DNA of 64,000 bases from Pedobacter sp. AJM (GTDB lineage Bacteria > Bacteroidota > Bacteroidia > Sphingobacteriales > Sphingobacteriaceae): contig NZ_NHOT01000003.1 of the NCBI RefSeq assembly GCF_002197755.1, forward strand, positions 186,001-250,000. Reading direction: 5' to 3'. Of this stretch, positions 1 to 9,284 are shown in pieces. Position 1 is the first letter of the stretch; each line of letters opens with the position of its first letter. Below the pieces are notes generated by a model. That model did not search any database. It worked only from the letters and a program-made list of their open reading frames with translations, and was not told the origin of the DNA. Position numbers and translations under genes: made by a program.

Positions 1-725
1 TGGCACATAATCAAAATAAAATCATCACCTTATCTGATGATAGTAGATTCAATATCGAAGATCGGCTTACCGTTTCTCCTGACGGCGCAGGACAAAGTGG
101 TGCTACCTTGCAAATACTTAAGCCAGGCCAACCAATCGGAACTTTTTTCACTTATAAATATGCAGGTAAAAATGCCAATGGTGTTTCACAGTATTATGAT
201 GCTGCAGGAAACATAAAAACACAGAACCTGCTTAATAAAACAGACTATTATATTCTTGGAAATGCACAACCGAAAGCTTTATTGGGTTGGTCAAACAATA
301 TCAGATATAAGAATTTTGATTTAAGTGTATTTATGAGAGCGGCATTAGGCGTTAAAATTATGAACGTTACACGTGCTGATTTATTCAGACCGAGCACTGC
401 CCAATTCACCAATATTCCTGTAGAGGTTGAAAATGAGTCAACAGCTGATTTCAACTCTTATAAATATTCAAGCAGATTTATCGAAAACGGAAGCTACCTG
501 CGTCTGGATAATGCTACACTAGGTTACACTTTTAAGAAGGGAGTTATTCCTGGTGTAAATTCTATCCGTTTGTATACTACAGCTAATAACTTGTTTGTAA
601 TTACGGGCTATAAAGGCATCGACCCGGAGATCAACCAGGGCGGTACTGCTCCAGGGGTAGATACCAATAACTTTTATCCTAAAACCAGAACATTTTTATT
701 CGGGTTAAACGTATCATTTAATTAA
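1..725 (+). CDS. SusC/RagA-family TonB-dependent outer membrane transporter, C-terminal part
   Basis: The reading frame is open from base 3 to the stop at 723-725, so this is the last 240 or so residues of a protein that begins left of the window. The sequence is alternating polar and aromatic segments typical of outer-membrane beta strands and ends in a final strand FLFGLNVSFN. Motifs such as LLGWSNNIRYKNFDLSVFMR and NGSYLRLDNATLGYTF are characteristic of the SusC C-terminal barrel. A SusD gene starts 13 bp downstream, which confirms the assignment. SusC proteins are usually about 1000 residues, so roughly three quarters is missing. By family knowledge it imports oligosaccharides across the outer membrane using TonB energy. 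The substrate cannot be read from this fragment, but the following GH89 and GH92 enzymes suggest a glycan with alpha-GlcNAc and alpha-mannose. Confidence 0.95.
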   Translation, partial: AHNQNKIITLSDDSRFNIEDRLTVSPDGAGQSGATLQILKPGQPIGTFFTYKYAGKNANGVSQYYDAAGNIKTQNLLNKTDYYILGNAQPKALLGWSNNIRYKNFDLSVFMRAALGVKIMNVTRADLFRPSTAQFTNIPVEVENESTADFNSYKYSSRFIENGSYLRLDNATLGYTFKKGVIPGVNSIRLYTTANNLFVITGYKGIDPEINQGGTAPGVDTNNFYPKTRTFLFGLNVSFN

Positions 726-737
726 AAAATACAAAAG

Positions 738-2336
738 ATGAAAAATCTTATTAAATACATAGCAGGTACAGCTTTATCTCTAAGCCTGTTAACATCTTGC
801 CATAAACTGGATTTGAAAGTGGAAACACAGCTAACGCCTGAAACATTTCCTCAAACAGACCAACACTTTATACAGCTAACCGGTCAGGTATATGTACAGC
901 TTCGCCAAAACTGGAGTACCGATTATTTCTTTATGCAGTCCTTAAGTACTGATGAAGCGATTATGCCGGCCAGGGGCGGTAACTGGTACGATGGTGGCGT
1001 ATTTGAAAACCATCATAAGCATACCTGGAATAAGGATAACGGCCATGTGAATAGTGGCTGGTCGTGGCTTTCCGCAACCATCAGTAAAGCAAATCAAAGC
1101 TTGTTCTTACTGAAAGACGCGCCTGAATCTCAGGGAAAAACAGCAGCAGTAGCAGAAGTTAGGGCTACCAGAGCCCTGGCATTTTTCATGATGATGGATT
1201 TATGGGGCAATATTCCTGTTGTAACCACTTTCGGGCAAACAACGCCGCCTGAAACCAAATCTCGCCTGGAAGTTTTCAACTTTATTGAAACAGAACTCAA
1301 AGAAGTATTGCCTAATTTAAGTAATGTTGTTGGAGCTGCTACCTATGGCCGCCCGAATAAATATACAGCCTATGCTATTCTGGCCAAAATGTACCTGAAT
1401 GCAGAAGTTTATATTAATACACCAAAATACAATGAAGCGGTAGCCATGTGCGATGCCATTATTGGTGCTTCAGGTTCTCCTTATAGTTTAGAAAGCGATT
1501 TTAAAAAGATGTTCTTTATTGATAATGGGCCGCAAATCAAAGAATTTATATTCGCAATCCCTTTCGATCCGGGTTTTAGTAATGGTACCATGATTTTTTC
1601 GCGTTACTCCATGCCTCGTTCCCTACAGAAAAAATACAGCTTAAAATTTACGCCAAGTGCACCAATGAGTACCTTGCCTGAATATTATGCTAATTTCAAT
1701 GATCCTAATGATAAAAGAAATGGACAATGGATAAAGGGATTGCAGACTTATTATGATGGCTCACCGGTAACAGTACCTACCACAAAAAAAGGATATGACC
1801 AATTTTATGCAGGTTCTGATGGTTCAGCTGCACTTACCTATCAGGTGAATATCACACCTGATGTTACCCTAAGAGATGCATCGAGGCCTTTTGACGCAGG
1901 AAATGATGAAATTGCCTGGAATATGGGATACAGAAATAATAAATTTTACTGTGACAGCACCTCATCCAGCAGAAACCAGAATAATGATGTACCGGTTTTC
2001 AGATATTCTGATATTTTGCTAATGAAAGCTGAAGCGATACTTAGAGGTGCATCACCTACATTAGGTCAGACTGCATTATCTTTGGTTAATCAACTAAGAG
2101 CGGTTCGTACCACATCACCAGCCTGGACATCATTAACGCTGGAAGATTTATATAAAGAACGCTGCAGAGAAATGTCGTGGGAATGCTGGCACCGGAACGA
2201 TATGATTCGCTTTGGGAAATATGAAGATAAATGGGGCTTTAAAACCGATGCACAAACCTTCCATCGTTTGATGCCCATTCCAGCATCAGCTATGATCTTA
2301 AACCCTAAACTTAAACAAAATCCTGGTTACAACTAA
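738..2336 (+). CDS. SusD/RagB-family nutrient-binding lipoprotein
   Basis: A 532-residue protein with a lipoprotein signal: hydrophobic residues 8-19 then the lipobox LTSC with Cys21. The SusD core is recognisable from the TPR-like stretch EVRATRALAFFMMMDLWGN (around residues 138-156), the late ERCREMSWECWHRNDMIRFG segment and the family-typical end RLMPIPASAMILNPKLKQNP. It sits 13 bp after the SusC gene, the usual order, and would form the surface lid that captures glycan and passes it to SusC. Length is normal. A strong hairpin follows the stop codon, so transcription may be reduced before the enzyme genes. Confidence 0.96.
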   Translation: MKNLIKYIAGTALSLSLLTSCHKLDLKVETQLTPETFPQTDQHFIQLTGQVYVQLRQNWSTDYFFMQSLSTDEAIMPARGGNWYDGGVFENHHKHTWNKDNGHVNSGWSWLSATISKANQSLFLLKDAPESQGKTAAVAEVRATRALAFFMMMDLWGNIPVVTTFGQTTPPETKSRLEVFNFIETELKEVLPNLSNVVGAATYGRPNKYTAYAILAKMYLNAEVYINTPKYNEAVAMCDAIIGASGSPYSLESDFKKMFFIDNGPQIKEFIFAIPFDPGFSNGTMIFSRYSMPRSLQKKYSLKFTPSAPMSTLPEYYANFNDPNDKRNGQWIKGLQTYYDGSPVTVPTTKKGYDQFYAGSDGSAALTYQVNITPDVTLRDASRPFDAGNDEIAWNMGYRNNKFYCDSTSSSRNQNNDVPVFRYSDILLMKAEAILRGASPTLGQTALSLVNQLRAVRTTSPAWTSLTLEDLYKERCREMSWECWHRNDMIRFGKYEDKWGFKTDAQTFHRLMPIPASAMILNPKLKQNPGYN

Positions 2337-2351
2337 ATTTAATTTTTGATA

Positions 2352-2388
2352 AAGAACTTTCTCTGAAAACTATTTAGAGAAAGTTCTT
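2352..2388 (+). terminator. Strong hairpin after susD
   Basis: A 13-bp perfect stem (2352-2364 with 2376-2388, arms AAGAACTTTCTCT and its complement) with an 11-nt loop lies 15 bp after the susD stop. No long T-run follows, so it may be an attenuator or an mRNA-stabilising 3' end rather than a full terminator. Such hairpins after susD fit the usual excess of SusCD over enzyme transcripts. Confidence 0.6.
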
Positions 2389-2432
2389 CTTCATTACAGC
2401 TTATCTCAGAAAAATTACCCAAATTCATCTCT

Positions 2433-3413
2433 ATGATTAAACGATTACTTTTCTTTTTCCCACTATTTGCCTCTGCCTTATTACAGGCACAGGTTTTAAC
2501 AAAATCTCCGGCAGAAATCAATATCACAACCAAATCATTAATTAAAGAACCTGCTGCCTTAAACTTTATTGCCATGGGCGATTGGGGTCGTAATGGCGCC
2601 GATCATCAAAAACAGGTTGCTAAACAGATGGGTATGACTGCGGCTGATGTAAAAGCACAGTTTATCATCTCTACAGGTGATAATTTCTATCCCAGTGGTG
2701 TGATTAGTCCGCAGGATCCATCTTTTAAGTATTCATTTGAGGATATTTATACTGATTTTTCATTACAGTGGGACTGGTATGTAATTTTAGGTAATCATGA
2801 TTATAAATCTAATCCGGACGCACAGGTAGCTTATTCAAAAATCAGCCGGAGATGGAAAATGCCCGCCCGTTACTTTGCCAAAAAATTCCCAATTAATGGC
2901 GACCTCAACAGTCAGGTTTTAGTTGCGTTTATAGATACCAATCCCCTTATTCCGGAATTTTATAAAAATGCTGAGTATGGTCCTAATGTAAAAGGTCAGG
3001 ATACCACTGCGCAAAAACGCTGGCTGGCTAAAACCCTGGAAGATAAAGATCCTTCTATTAAATGGAAAATTGTGGTTGGCCATCACCCCATGTATACCGG
3101 TGGTAGCAGAACAGATGGATATGACACCAAAGCCATTAGAAGTTCGCTTAAACCGATGTTGGATCGTTATGGCGTAGATGTTTATCTTACCGGTCATGAA
3201 CATAGCTTGCAATACCTTAAACCAGAAGGCAAAACACATCACTTTATATCTGGTGCAGCATCTGAAAAAACTCCGGTAAAACTAATTCCCGATGCACAAA
3301 TGGTGGCTTCAGAATATGGCTTCATGTTATTTTCGGTTACCAATAACCAATTACGGGTACAAGTAATTAACGATGAAGGTTATATCATCTACAATACCCT
3401 CATCAAAAAATAA
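2433..3413 (+). CDS. Secreted metallophosphoesterase (tartrate-resistant/purple acid phosphatase type)
   Basis: 326 residues with a signal peptide of about 20 residues ending LLQAQ. The full calcineurin-like metal set is visible in order: GDWG (Asp50), STGDNFYPSG, GNHDY, GHHPMY and TGHEH. The arrangement GDWG/GDNFY resembles mammalian TRAP (purple acid phosphatase type 5), a two-metal phosphomonoesterase. It ends 3 bp before the acyltransferase gene, so it is very likely cotranscribed with the glycan-degrading genes. Location would be periplasm or surface. A phosphatase in this locus hints at a phosphorylated glycan or peptide substrate (inference). It could also be a general phosphate scavenger. 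The second protein with this domain is encoded at 45617-49225. Confidence 0.9.
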   Translation: MIKRLLFFFPLFASALLQAQVLTKSPAEINITTKSLIKEPAALNFIAMGDWGRNGADHQKQVAKQMGMTAADVKAQFIISTGDNFYPSGVISPQDPSFKYSFEDIYTDFSLQWDWYVILGNHDYKSNPDAQVAYSKISRRWKMPARYFAKKFPINGDLNSQVLVAFIDTNPLIPEFYKNAEYGPNVKGQDTTAQKRWLAKTLEDKDPSIKWKIVVGHHPMYTGGSRTDGYDTKAIRSSLKPMLDRYGVDVYLTGHEHSLQYLKPEGKTHHFISGAASEKTPVKLIPDAQMVASEYGFMLFSVTNNQLRVQVINDEGYIIYNTLIKK

Positions 3414-3416
3414 TAA

Positions 3417-4643
3417 ATGGACACTTTACCAATCACCACAGCAGTATTACCTGATCAGAAAAGCAAACGGTTAATTTCACTGGATGCATTAAGGGGTTTT
3501 GACATGTTCTGGATTGTAAGTGGCGAAGGCATTTTTCATGGATTGGCAAATGGTGTAAAAGAAAAATACGCATTGGTGCAAAACCCTAAAGATTGGACCA
3601 TCGCTACAAATGAGCACCTATCTATGTTGGAGCGGATCTTAATTAATATCAGCAATCAGTTACACCATTCACCCTGGAATGGCTTTACCTTTTACGACCT
3701 TATTTTCCCGCTTTTTATTTTTATCTCGGGGGTATCCATGCCATTCTCTTATCAGAAATATTTTGACCAGAAGAAAGCAGGAAATCATTCATCAAAAGCC
3801 ATCTACAAAGCTTTAATAAAGCGAACACTGATCTTAATTTTATTGGGTATCATTGTAAATGGCTTATTTAAATGGAATGGATATGAAAATACCAGGTTTG
3901 CCAGTGTACTGGCCAGAATTGGCCTATCAACATTTTTTGCAGCATTAATTTACCTCAATTTTTCACTACCTAAGCAAATCATCTGGTTTTTTTCTATTCT
4001 TATAGCCTACTATTTGATTATGGTTTACGTGCCTGTACCGCATTTTGGCGGTGGCATTTTAACCCCAGAAGGTAATCTCTCCGCCTATATAGACAGGTTG
4101 TTATTACCAGGTAAATTGCACCGGGTGGTTTATGATCCAGAAGGTTTGCTCAGTACCATCCCTGCAATCTGTTCTGCAATGATGGGTATTTTTGTTGGTA
4201 CTTTTATCAAGTCTGCCTCTCCTCTTTTAAATACCTCCAAAAAGCTGGCAGGTTTATTTATTGCCGGTACTTTATGCTTAATTGCTGGCTTAGTCTGGGG
4301 ATTATTCTTCCCTGTTAACAAAACCATGTGGACCAGTTCTTTTGTCCTTTTTGCAGGCGGTTGGAGTATTTTACTTTTCACCATCTTCTATTACATCATT
4401 GATGTAAAGTCACTAAAAAAATGGAGTATGCCTTTTGTTTGGATAGGTACCAATTCCATTCTCATTTATATCTGTGCACATGGCCTTTTCAATTTTGAAT
4501 CTACATCACAATTTCTTTTCGGAGGACTCATCAGCGATATGCCAATGGCCTGGCAACAAGTGGGCTTATGGACAGGTGTTTTGCTTGTACAATTATTACT
4601 GTTAAAATTTCTTTACGATAAAAAGTGGTTCCTAAAAATCTAA
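3417..4643 (+). CDS. HGSNAT-like membrane acyltransferase (DUF5009/YeiB-like superfamily)
   Basis: 408 residues with about ten predicted membrane helices. The N-terminal signature RLISLDALRGFDMFWIV (around residues 17-33) is that of DUF5009 and heparan-alpha-glucosaminide N-acetyltransferase (HGSNAT) proteins. The segment HHSPWNGFTFYDLIFPLF matches the human HGSNAT active-site region around its catalytic histidine (HAPWNG in my recollection of the human protein), making His84 the likely acetyl carrier. HGSNAT moves acetyl groups across a membrane onto a terminal alpha-glucosamine. The next gene, one base away, encodes the enzyme that removes the resulting alpha-GlcNAc. The sequence shows the family and the pairing. 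Acetylation of glucosamine in the periplasm is inference. Confidence 0.88.
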   Translation: MDTLPITTAVLPDQKSKRLISLDALRGFDMFWIVSGEGIFHGLANGVKEKYALVQNPKDWTIATNEHLSMLERILINISNQLHHSPWNGFTFYDLIFPLFIFISGVSMPFSYQKYFDQKKAGNHSSKAIYKALIKRTLILILLGIIVNGLFKWNGYENTRFASVLARIGLSTFFAALIYLNFSLPKQIIWFFSILIAYYLIMVYVPVPHFGGGILTPEGNLSAYIDRLLLPGKLHRVVYDPEGLLSTIPAICSAMMGIFVGTFIKSASPLLNTSKKLAGLFIAGTLCLIAGLVWGLFFPVNKTMWTSSFVLFAGGWSILLFTIFYYIIDVKSLKKWSMPFVWIGTNSILIYICAHGLFNFESTSQFLFGGLISDMPMAWQQVGLWTGVLLVQLLLLKFLYDKKWFLKI

Positions 4644-4644
4644 C

Positions 4645-6855
4645 ATGAAATTAAAATTTATATTCGCTGCCTTACTTTTCATTCTGACTTCCCGCCAAGG
4701 TTGGTCGCAAAATGATGTTGAATCTGCTAAGCACTTAATTCAACGGGTACTACCTAAATTACAAAATTCCTTTATTACTGAAAGTATAGCTGCTAAGAAC
4801 GGAATGGATGTTTTCGAAATAGAAAGCAGAAATAAGAAGATTATTTTAAGGGGAAGCAGTGGTGTAGCCCTGGCTTCTGCCTTTTATTATTACCTCACCG
4901 AATATGCACATTGCCAGATTACCTGGAATGGCACCAATATGAATATGCCTAAAACGCTTCCGATGGTTGCAAAAAAAGTAAGAAAAGAAACGCCTTACGA
5001 ATATCGGTATTATTTGAACTACTGCACTTTTAATTACAGTATGAGCTGGTGGGATTGGGAACGATGGGAAAAAGAAATCGACTGGATGGCCTTACATGGC
5101 ATTAATATGCCATTGGCGATTACTGGTGAGGAATACACCTGGTATTTACTTTACAAAGAAATGGGATTTTCGGATGAAGAGCTTAAAGGCTTTTTCACCG
5201 GGCCAGCTTATTTTTCGTGGTTTTGGATGGGTAATATAGATGGCTGGGGCGGTCCGCTTCCGGTATCATGGATGAAGAGCCACTTCGAATTGCAAAAGAA
5301 AATTTTAAACAGAGAACGTTCATTGGGAATGAAACCTGTATTACCGGCATTTACCGGTCATGTACCAGCGGCATTTAAAAATAAGTTCCCTAATGCTAAA
5401 CTAAAGGCTACCAACTGGACCAATGGATTTGCTGACACGTACATTCTGGATTCAGAAGATCCGATGTTTGCGATGATTGGAAAAAAATTCCTGCAAAAAC
5501 AAACAGAAATGTTAGGTACCGATCACCTCTACTCTGCAGATACTTTCAACGAAAATGAACCGCCATCTGCCGAACCTGAATTTTTGAGTAAGTTAAGCGC
5601 CAGAATATATGATGGCATGTCGGCAGCAGATCCGAAAGCTGTTTGGGTAATGCAGGGATGGCTTTTTTACAGTGATAGAAAATTTTGGAAAGAGGCACAA
5701 ACAGAAGCACTCTTAAAAGCTGTTCCAAATGACAAGATGATTCTGCTTGATCTGGCAACAGAAATAGAACCGGTTTGGAAACGCACAGCAGGGTTTTATG
5801 GCAAGCCCTGGATCTGGAATATGCTCCATAATTTTGGTGGAAACACTAACCTGTTTGGTAGAATGGATGTAGTGGCCACTGCTCCGGCCCAGGCCCTAAA
5901 TGATCCAAAGAGTGGGAAGATGAAGGGAATTGGCCTAACGATGGAAGGCATTGAGCAAAACCCTGTCCTGTATGAACTGATGATGGAAAATACCTGGCAA
6001 TCCACTCCTATTGATTTGAATACCTGGTTACCAAAATTCGTGTTCAATAGATACGGAAACAAAAACCCCAATGCCTTAAAAGCCTGGGGAATTTTAAGAA
6101 AAACAGTATATACCGTTCCTGAAAATAAATACATAAGGGATGGTGCGGAATCCATTATCCAGGCCAGGCCGACTTTTGATTCACTTACGCGCTGGGCCAA
6201 AACAACACTCAATTATAATGAGCGTGATTTATTACCAGCCTGGGATGAGTTTGTAAAAGCAGCACCAACATGTAAACAAAGCGATGGTTTTCAATATGAT
6301 ATTGTGGATGTAACCCGCCAGGTAATGGCCAATTATGCACTTTCAGTTCAAAGAAAAGTGGTTGATGCTTACCTGAACAAAGACCTTAAAAAGTTTAATG
6401 CGGAAAGCCAAAACTTTCTTCAGCTTATTACAGATATGGATAAACTACTCGCCACCAGAAAGGATTTCCTGCTTGGACCATGGGTAAGCGAAGCCAGAAA
6501 ATGGGGTACGAATCCGGAAGAAAGGGCACGGTATGAATTCAACGCTAAAGACTTGATCACGCTTTGGGGCGATAAGAAAAGTCCGCTTAATGAATACGCC
6601 TGCAGGCAATGGAGCGGATTATTAAATGATTTCTATAAACCACGATGGGAACTTTTCTTTAACCGTGCAGTAAAATCATTAAATGAAAAAACAACTTTAG
6701 ACCTTAAAAAATTTAACGAAGAGGTAAGTGATTGGGAATGGAAATGGGTAAACCAGAGAAAAGATTATTCCGTTCAACCTATCGGTAACCCGGTAAATAC
6801 TTCAATTGAAATGTACCAGAAATACCGTAAGTTAATGGCTATAGCACATCAATAA
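4645..6855 (+). CDS. Alpha-N-acetylglucosaminidase, glycoside hydrolase family 89 (NAGLU-like)
   Basis: 736 residues with a signal peptide of about 22 residues. All three NAGLU regions are present: a small N-terminal domain (to about residue 100), the catalytic TIM barrel and a helical C-terminal domain. The two catalytic glutamates are readable: Glu303 in ADTFNENEPP and Glu434 in TMEGIEQN. They correspond to human Glu316 and Glu446 and lie at nearly the same spacing. The enzyme releases terminal non-reducing alpha-linked GlcNAc, as in heparan sulfate or alpha-GlcNAc-capped mucin. It starts one base after the acyltransferase stop, so both are translated from one transcript. Length is normal for a bacterial GH89 without extra carbohydrate-binding modules. 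Confidence 0.95.
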   Translation: MKLKFIFAALLFILTSRQGWSQNDVESAKHLIQRVLPKLQNSFITESIAAKNGMDVFEIESRNKKIILRGSSGVALASAFYYYLTEYAHCQITWNGTNMNMPKTLPMVAKKVRKETPYEYRYYLNYCTFNYSMSWWDWERWEKEIDWMALHGINMPLAITGEEYTWYLLYKEMGFSDEELKGFFTGPAYFSWFWMGNIDGWGGPLPVSWMKSHFELQKKILNRERSLGMKPVLPAFTGHVPAAFKNKFPNAKLKATNWTNGFADTYILDSEDPMFAMIGKKFLQKQTEMLGTDHLYSADTFNENEPPSAEPEFLSKLSARIYDGMSAADPKAVWVMQGWLFYSDRKFWKEAQTEALLKAVPNDKMILLDLATEIEPVWKRTAGFYGKPWIWNMLHNFGGNTNLFGRMDVVATAPAQALNDPKSGKMKGIGLTMEGIEQNPVLYELMMENTWQSTPIDLNTWLPKFVFNRYGNKNPNALKAWGILRKTVYTVPENKYIRDGAESIIQARPTFDSLTRWAKTTLNYNERDLLPAWDEFVKAAPTCKQSDGFQYDIVDVTRQVMANYALSVQRKVVDAYLNKDLKKFNAESQNFLQLITDMDKLLATRKDFLLGPWVSEARKWGTNPEERARYEFNAKDLITLWGDKKSPLNEYACRQWSGLLNDFYKPRWELFFNRAVKSLNEKTTLDLKKFNEEVSDWEWKWVNQRKDYSVQPIGNPVNTSIEMYQKYRKLMAIAHQ

Positions 6856-6909
6856 CCTCATTTTCCTTTGTAATTTAACCCATTAAAAAAAGATACCGTA
6901 TTGAATACC

Positions 6910-9189
6910 ATGATAAAAAAACATCGCACTAAATACGGTATCAATATCCTTTTAATAGTTTTCTTACAGGTTATCTTTTTGAGCTATTTCTCTTATAGCC
7001 AAACGCCATCTCTTGTAAAGTATGTACAACCATTTTCAGGTACTTCAGCCAGTACCACATTGGCCAGTCAACATATCGAAGATAAAACGGAAAGGTTAGC
7101 GAATACCATACCCGCGGTTGCGCCTCCATTCGCCATGACCCAGTGGACGCCGCAAACACAGCTTACAGAAACAAAATGCCTTGCACCCTATTATTATAAC
7201 AACAGGAAAATTTACGGATTCAGGGCTACACACTGGATTAGTGGTTCCTGTACGCAAGATTATGGAAGTTTCACGATCATGCCCACCTCAGGCCGACTAA
7301 AAACCAGGTGGAATGAGGTGGCTGATAATTACAGCCATCAAAATGAAGTGGCTAGGCCTGATTATTACAGCATTATTTTGCCAAAACATCAGCTTAAAAC
7401 CGAAATTACAGCTACCCTTCGCAGTGGCGTAATGAGGATTACCGCACTAAAAACTGACAGTGTTTATATTTTAATCAGCCCGAACAGTGATCAACATAAA
7501 GGATTTATTAAAATTGATCAGAAAAAAGGTGAAATCTCAGGTTATAATCCGGTGCACCGGATTTATCAGGGTTGGGGACAACCCGCCGGCTTCAGTGGAT
7601 ATTTCTTTATTCAGATTAAAAGGACATTCACAGTAAGTGGCACCTATACTGAAGGAGCGGTTTCAAATCAGCCATCCATCGGCAATAAAAAAGATATTGG
7701 CGTATTCGCCGGGTTTAAACTTCAAAAGGGCGAAGAACTCGTAATTTACTCAGGAACCTCATTTACCGGCATTGCAGCGGCAAAGGCAAACCTCCAAAAA
7801 GAAATCAATTCTGCTGGTTTTGAAGCGGTAAGAAAAAACACCAAAGCAGTTTGGGAAAAATCTTTAGCGCAAGTTAAAATCAATGACAGCAATGAAAAAA
7901 AGAAGAGAATCTTTTATACGGCTTTGTATCATGCCCAGCAACATCCAAGGCTTTTTAATGATGTTGATGGCACCTATCCCCGCTTTGCAGGCAACTATCA
8001 GACAGAACAGCTAAATAAAGGCAGCTACTACGATGACTTTTCCATGTGGGATATTTACCGGGCACAATTACCGCTGGTTGAATTGCTCCATCCCGAACTG
8101 GCCAGTTCTTTTGTCAATTCATTAATATTGAAGGGAAGTCAAGGCGGATGGCTTCCTATTTTCCCCTGTTGGAATAGCTATACTGCCGCCATGATCGGCG
8201 ATCATAGCACGGCCTTTATTGCTTCGGCTTATCAAAAAGGGATCAGGGATTATGATGTAAAAGAAGCCTATCGTTTAATGCGGCAAAATGCTTTTGAAAT
8301 GCCGGATTCTGCAGATTACCTGAATGGTAAAGGCCGACGCGGTATCAACAGCTATCTAAAATATGGCTACATTCCAATGGAAGACAGTATTCCCCATGCT
8401 TTTCACAAAAAGGAGCAGGTAAGCAGAACACTGGAATATGCTTATGATGATTATGCACTTGCCACAATAGCGAAAGACTTAGGAAAGGTAAATGATTATA
8501 ATTTACTGGCCAAAAGATCATTAAACTATCAAAATATTTTTGATAATGAAGTTGGAATGGTGAGAGGTAAATACAGCGATGGCAATTGGTACAAACCCTA
8601 TCTTCCCGATCACCGTGAACCTTATATTACAGAAGGAACACCCAGGCAATACACCTTTTATGTACCTCATGATATGCCCGGATTAATCTCGCTGATGGGT
8701 GGCAAAAAAAGTTTAGAAAACGAACTGGATTCTATTTTTTTAAAGAAAGAATACTGGCACGGAAATGAACCCGGACATCAGATTCCGTTTTTATATAACT
8801 ATACCTCTAGTCCCTGGAAAACACAGAAACAGGTGTCCAGAATTTTGGATGAAGAATATGATGAAGGTGCAGGCGGTTTAAGTGGAAATGATGATGCAGG
8901 ACAAATGTCAGCATGGTATGTATTTGCATCATTGGGATTTTACCCTGTGGATCCGGTTTCCGGGATGTATCAAATCACCAGTCCTTCTTTTAATCAAATG
9001 ATCATTTCCTTCGATACAGGTAAAAAATTAAATATTAAAACGGTAAGATCAACCCAAAATGCCATTTACATTTCGAAGATTATGTTAAATGGAAAAATCA
9101 TGCGCAAAAATGAGATCACGCATCAACAATTAGTAAGTGGAGGTTTCCTGACTTTTTACCTCCGGGAAAAGCCAACATTGTCAAAATAA
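6910..9189 (+). CDS. Alpha-mannosidase, glycoside hydrolase family 92
   Basis: About 759 residues from ATG 6910, preferred over a TTG nine bases upstream. A signal-anchor-like hydrophobic stretch (residues 10-30) is followed by the N-terminal beta-sandwich and the (alpha/alpha)6 catalytic domain. Diagnostic motifs are GSYYDDFSMWDIYRAQLPL, the catalytic-acid segment WHGNEPGHQIPFLYNY (Glu about 620) and the base segment GNDDAGQMSAWYVFASLGF (Asp about 661/662). GH92 enzymes are calcium-dependent inverting exo-alpha-mannosidases, and some members act on mannosyl-phosphate linkages. It lies 54 bp after GH89 in the same direction. Together with the phosphoesterase and GH89 it suggests a decorated N-glycan or phosphomannan target (inference). 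Confidence 0.95.
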   Translation: MIKKHRTKYGINILLIVFLQVIFLSYFSYSQTPSLVKYVQPFSGTSASTTLASQHIEDKTERLANTIPAVAPPFAMTQWTPQTQLTETKCLAPYYYNNRKIYGFRATHWISGSCTQDYGSFTIMPTSGRLKTRWNEVADNYSHQNEVARPDYYSIILPKHQLKTEITATLRSGVMRITALKTDSVYILISPNSDQHKGFIKIDQKKGEISGYNPVHRIYQGWGQPAGFSGYFFIQIKRTFTVSGTYTEGAVSNQPSIGNKKDIGVFAGFKLQKGEELVIYSGTSFTGIAAAKANLQKEINSAGFEAVRKNTKAVWEKSLAQVKINDSNEKKKRIFYTALYHAQQHPRLFNDVDGTYPRFAGNYQTEQLNKGSYYDDFSMWDIYRAQLPLVELLHPELASSFVNSLILKGSQGGWLPIFPCWNSYTAAMIGDHSTAFIASAYQKGIRDYDVKEAYRLMRQNAFEMPDSADYLNGKGRRGINSYLKYGYIPMEDSIPHAFHKKEQVSRTLEYAYDDYALATIAKDLGKVNDYNLLAKRSLNYQNIFDNEVGMVRGKYSDGNWYKPYLPDHREPYITEGTPRQYTFYVPHDMPGLISLMGGKKSLENELDSIFLKKEYWHGNEPGHQIPFLYNYTSSPWKTQKQVSRILDEEYDEGAGGLSGNDDAGQMSAWYVFASLGFYPVDPVSGMYQITSPSFNQMIISFDTGKKLNIKTVRSTQNAIYISKIMLNGKIMRKNEITHQQLVSGGFLTFYLREKPTLSK

Positions 9190-9261
9190 CGGATCAGTAT
9201 TATTTATGGAATCAGGTGAATGAAATATTTTGATCAGGTGCGATTATATTTCCAAAATCAT

Positions 9262-9269
9262 TACTTTTG
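9262..9269 (+). promoter_or_regulatory. -7 box of the lysS promoter
   Basis: TACTTTTG matches the Bacteroidota consensus TAnnTTTG exactly. Transcription would start near 9273, about 12 nt before ATG 9285. A well-placed -33 TTG is not seen. The box overlaps the alternative TTG codon at 9267, which argues against that upstream start. Confidence 0.55.
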
Positions 9270-9284
9270 CAAAAAATACCCGAA

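Noticed and set aside
5796..6212. 138-residue minus-strand frame inside the GH89 gene
   Set aside because: The opposite strand carries clear catalytic motifs of GH89. This is a shadow frame.
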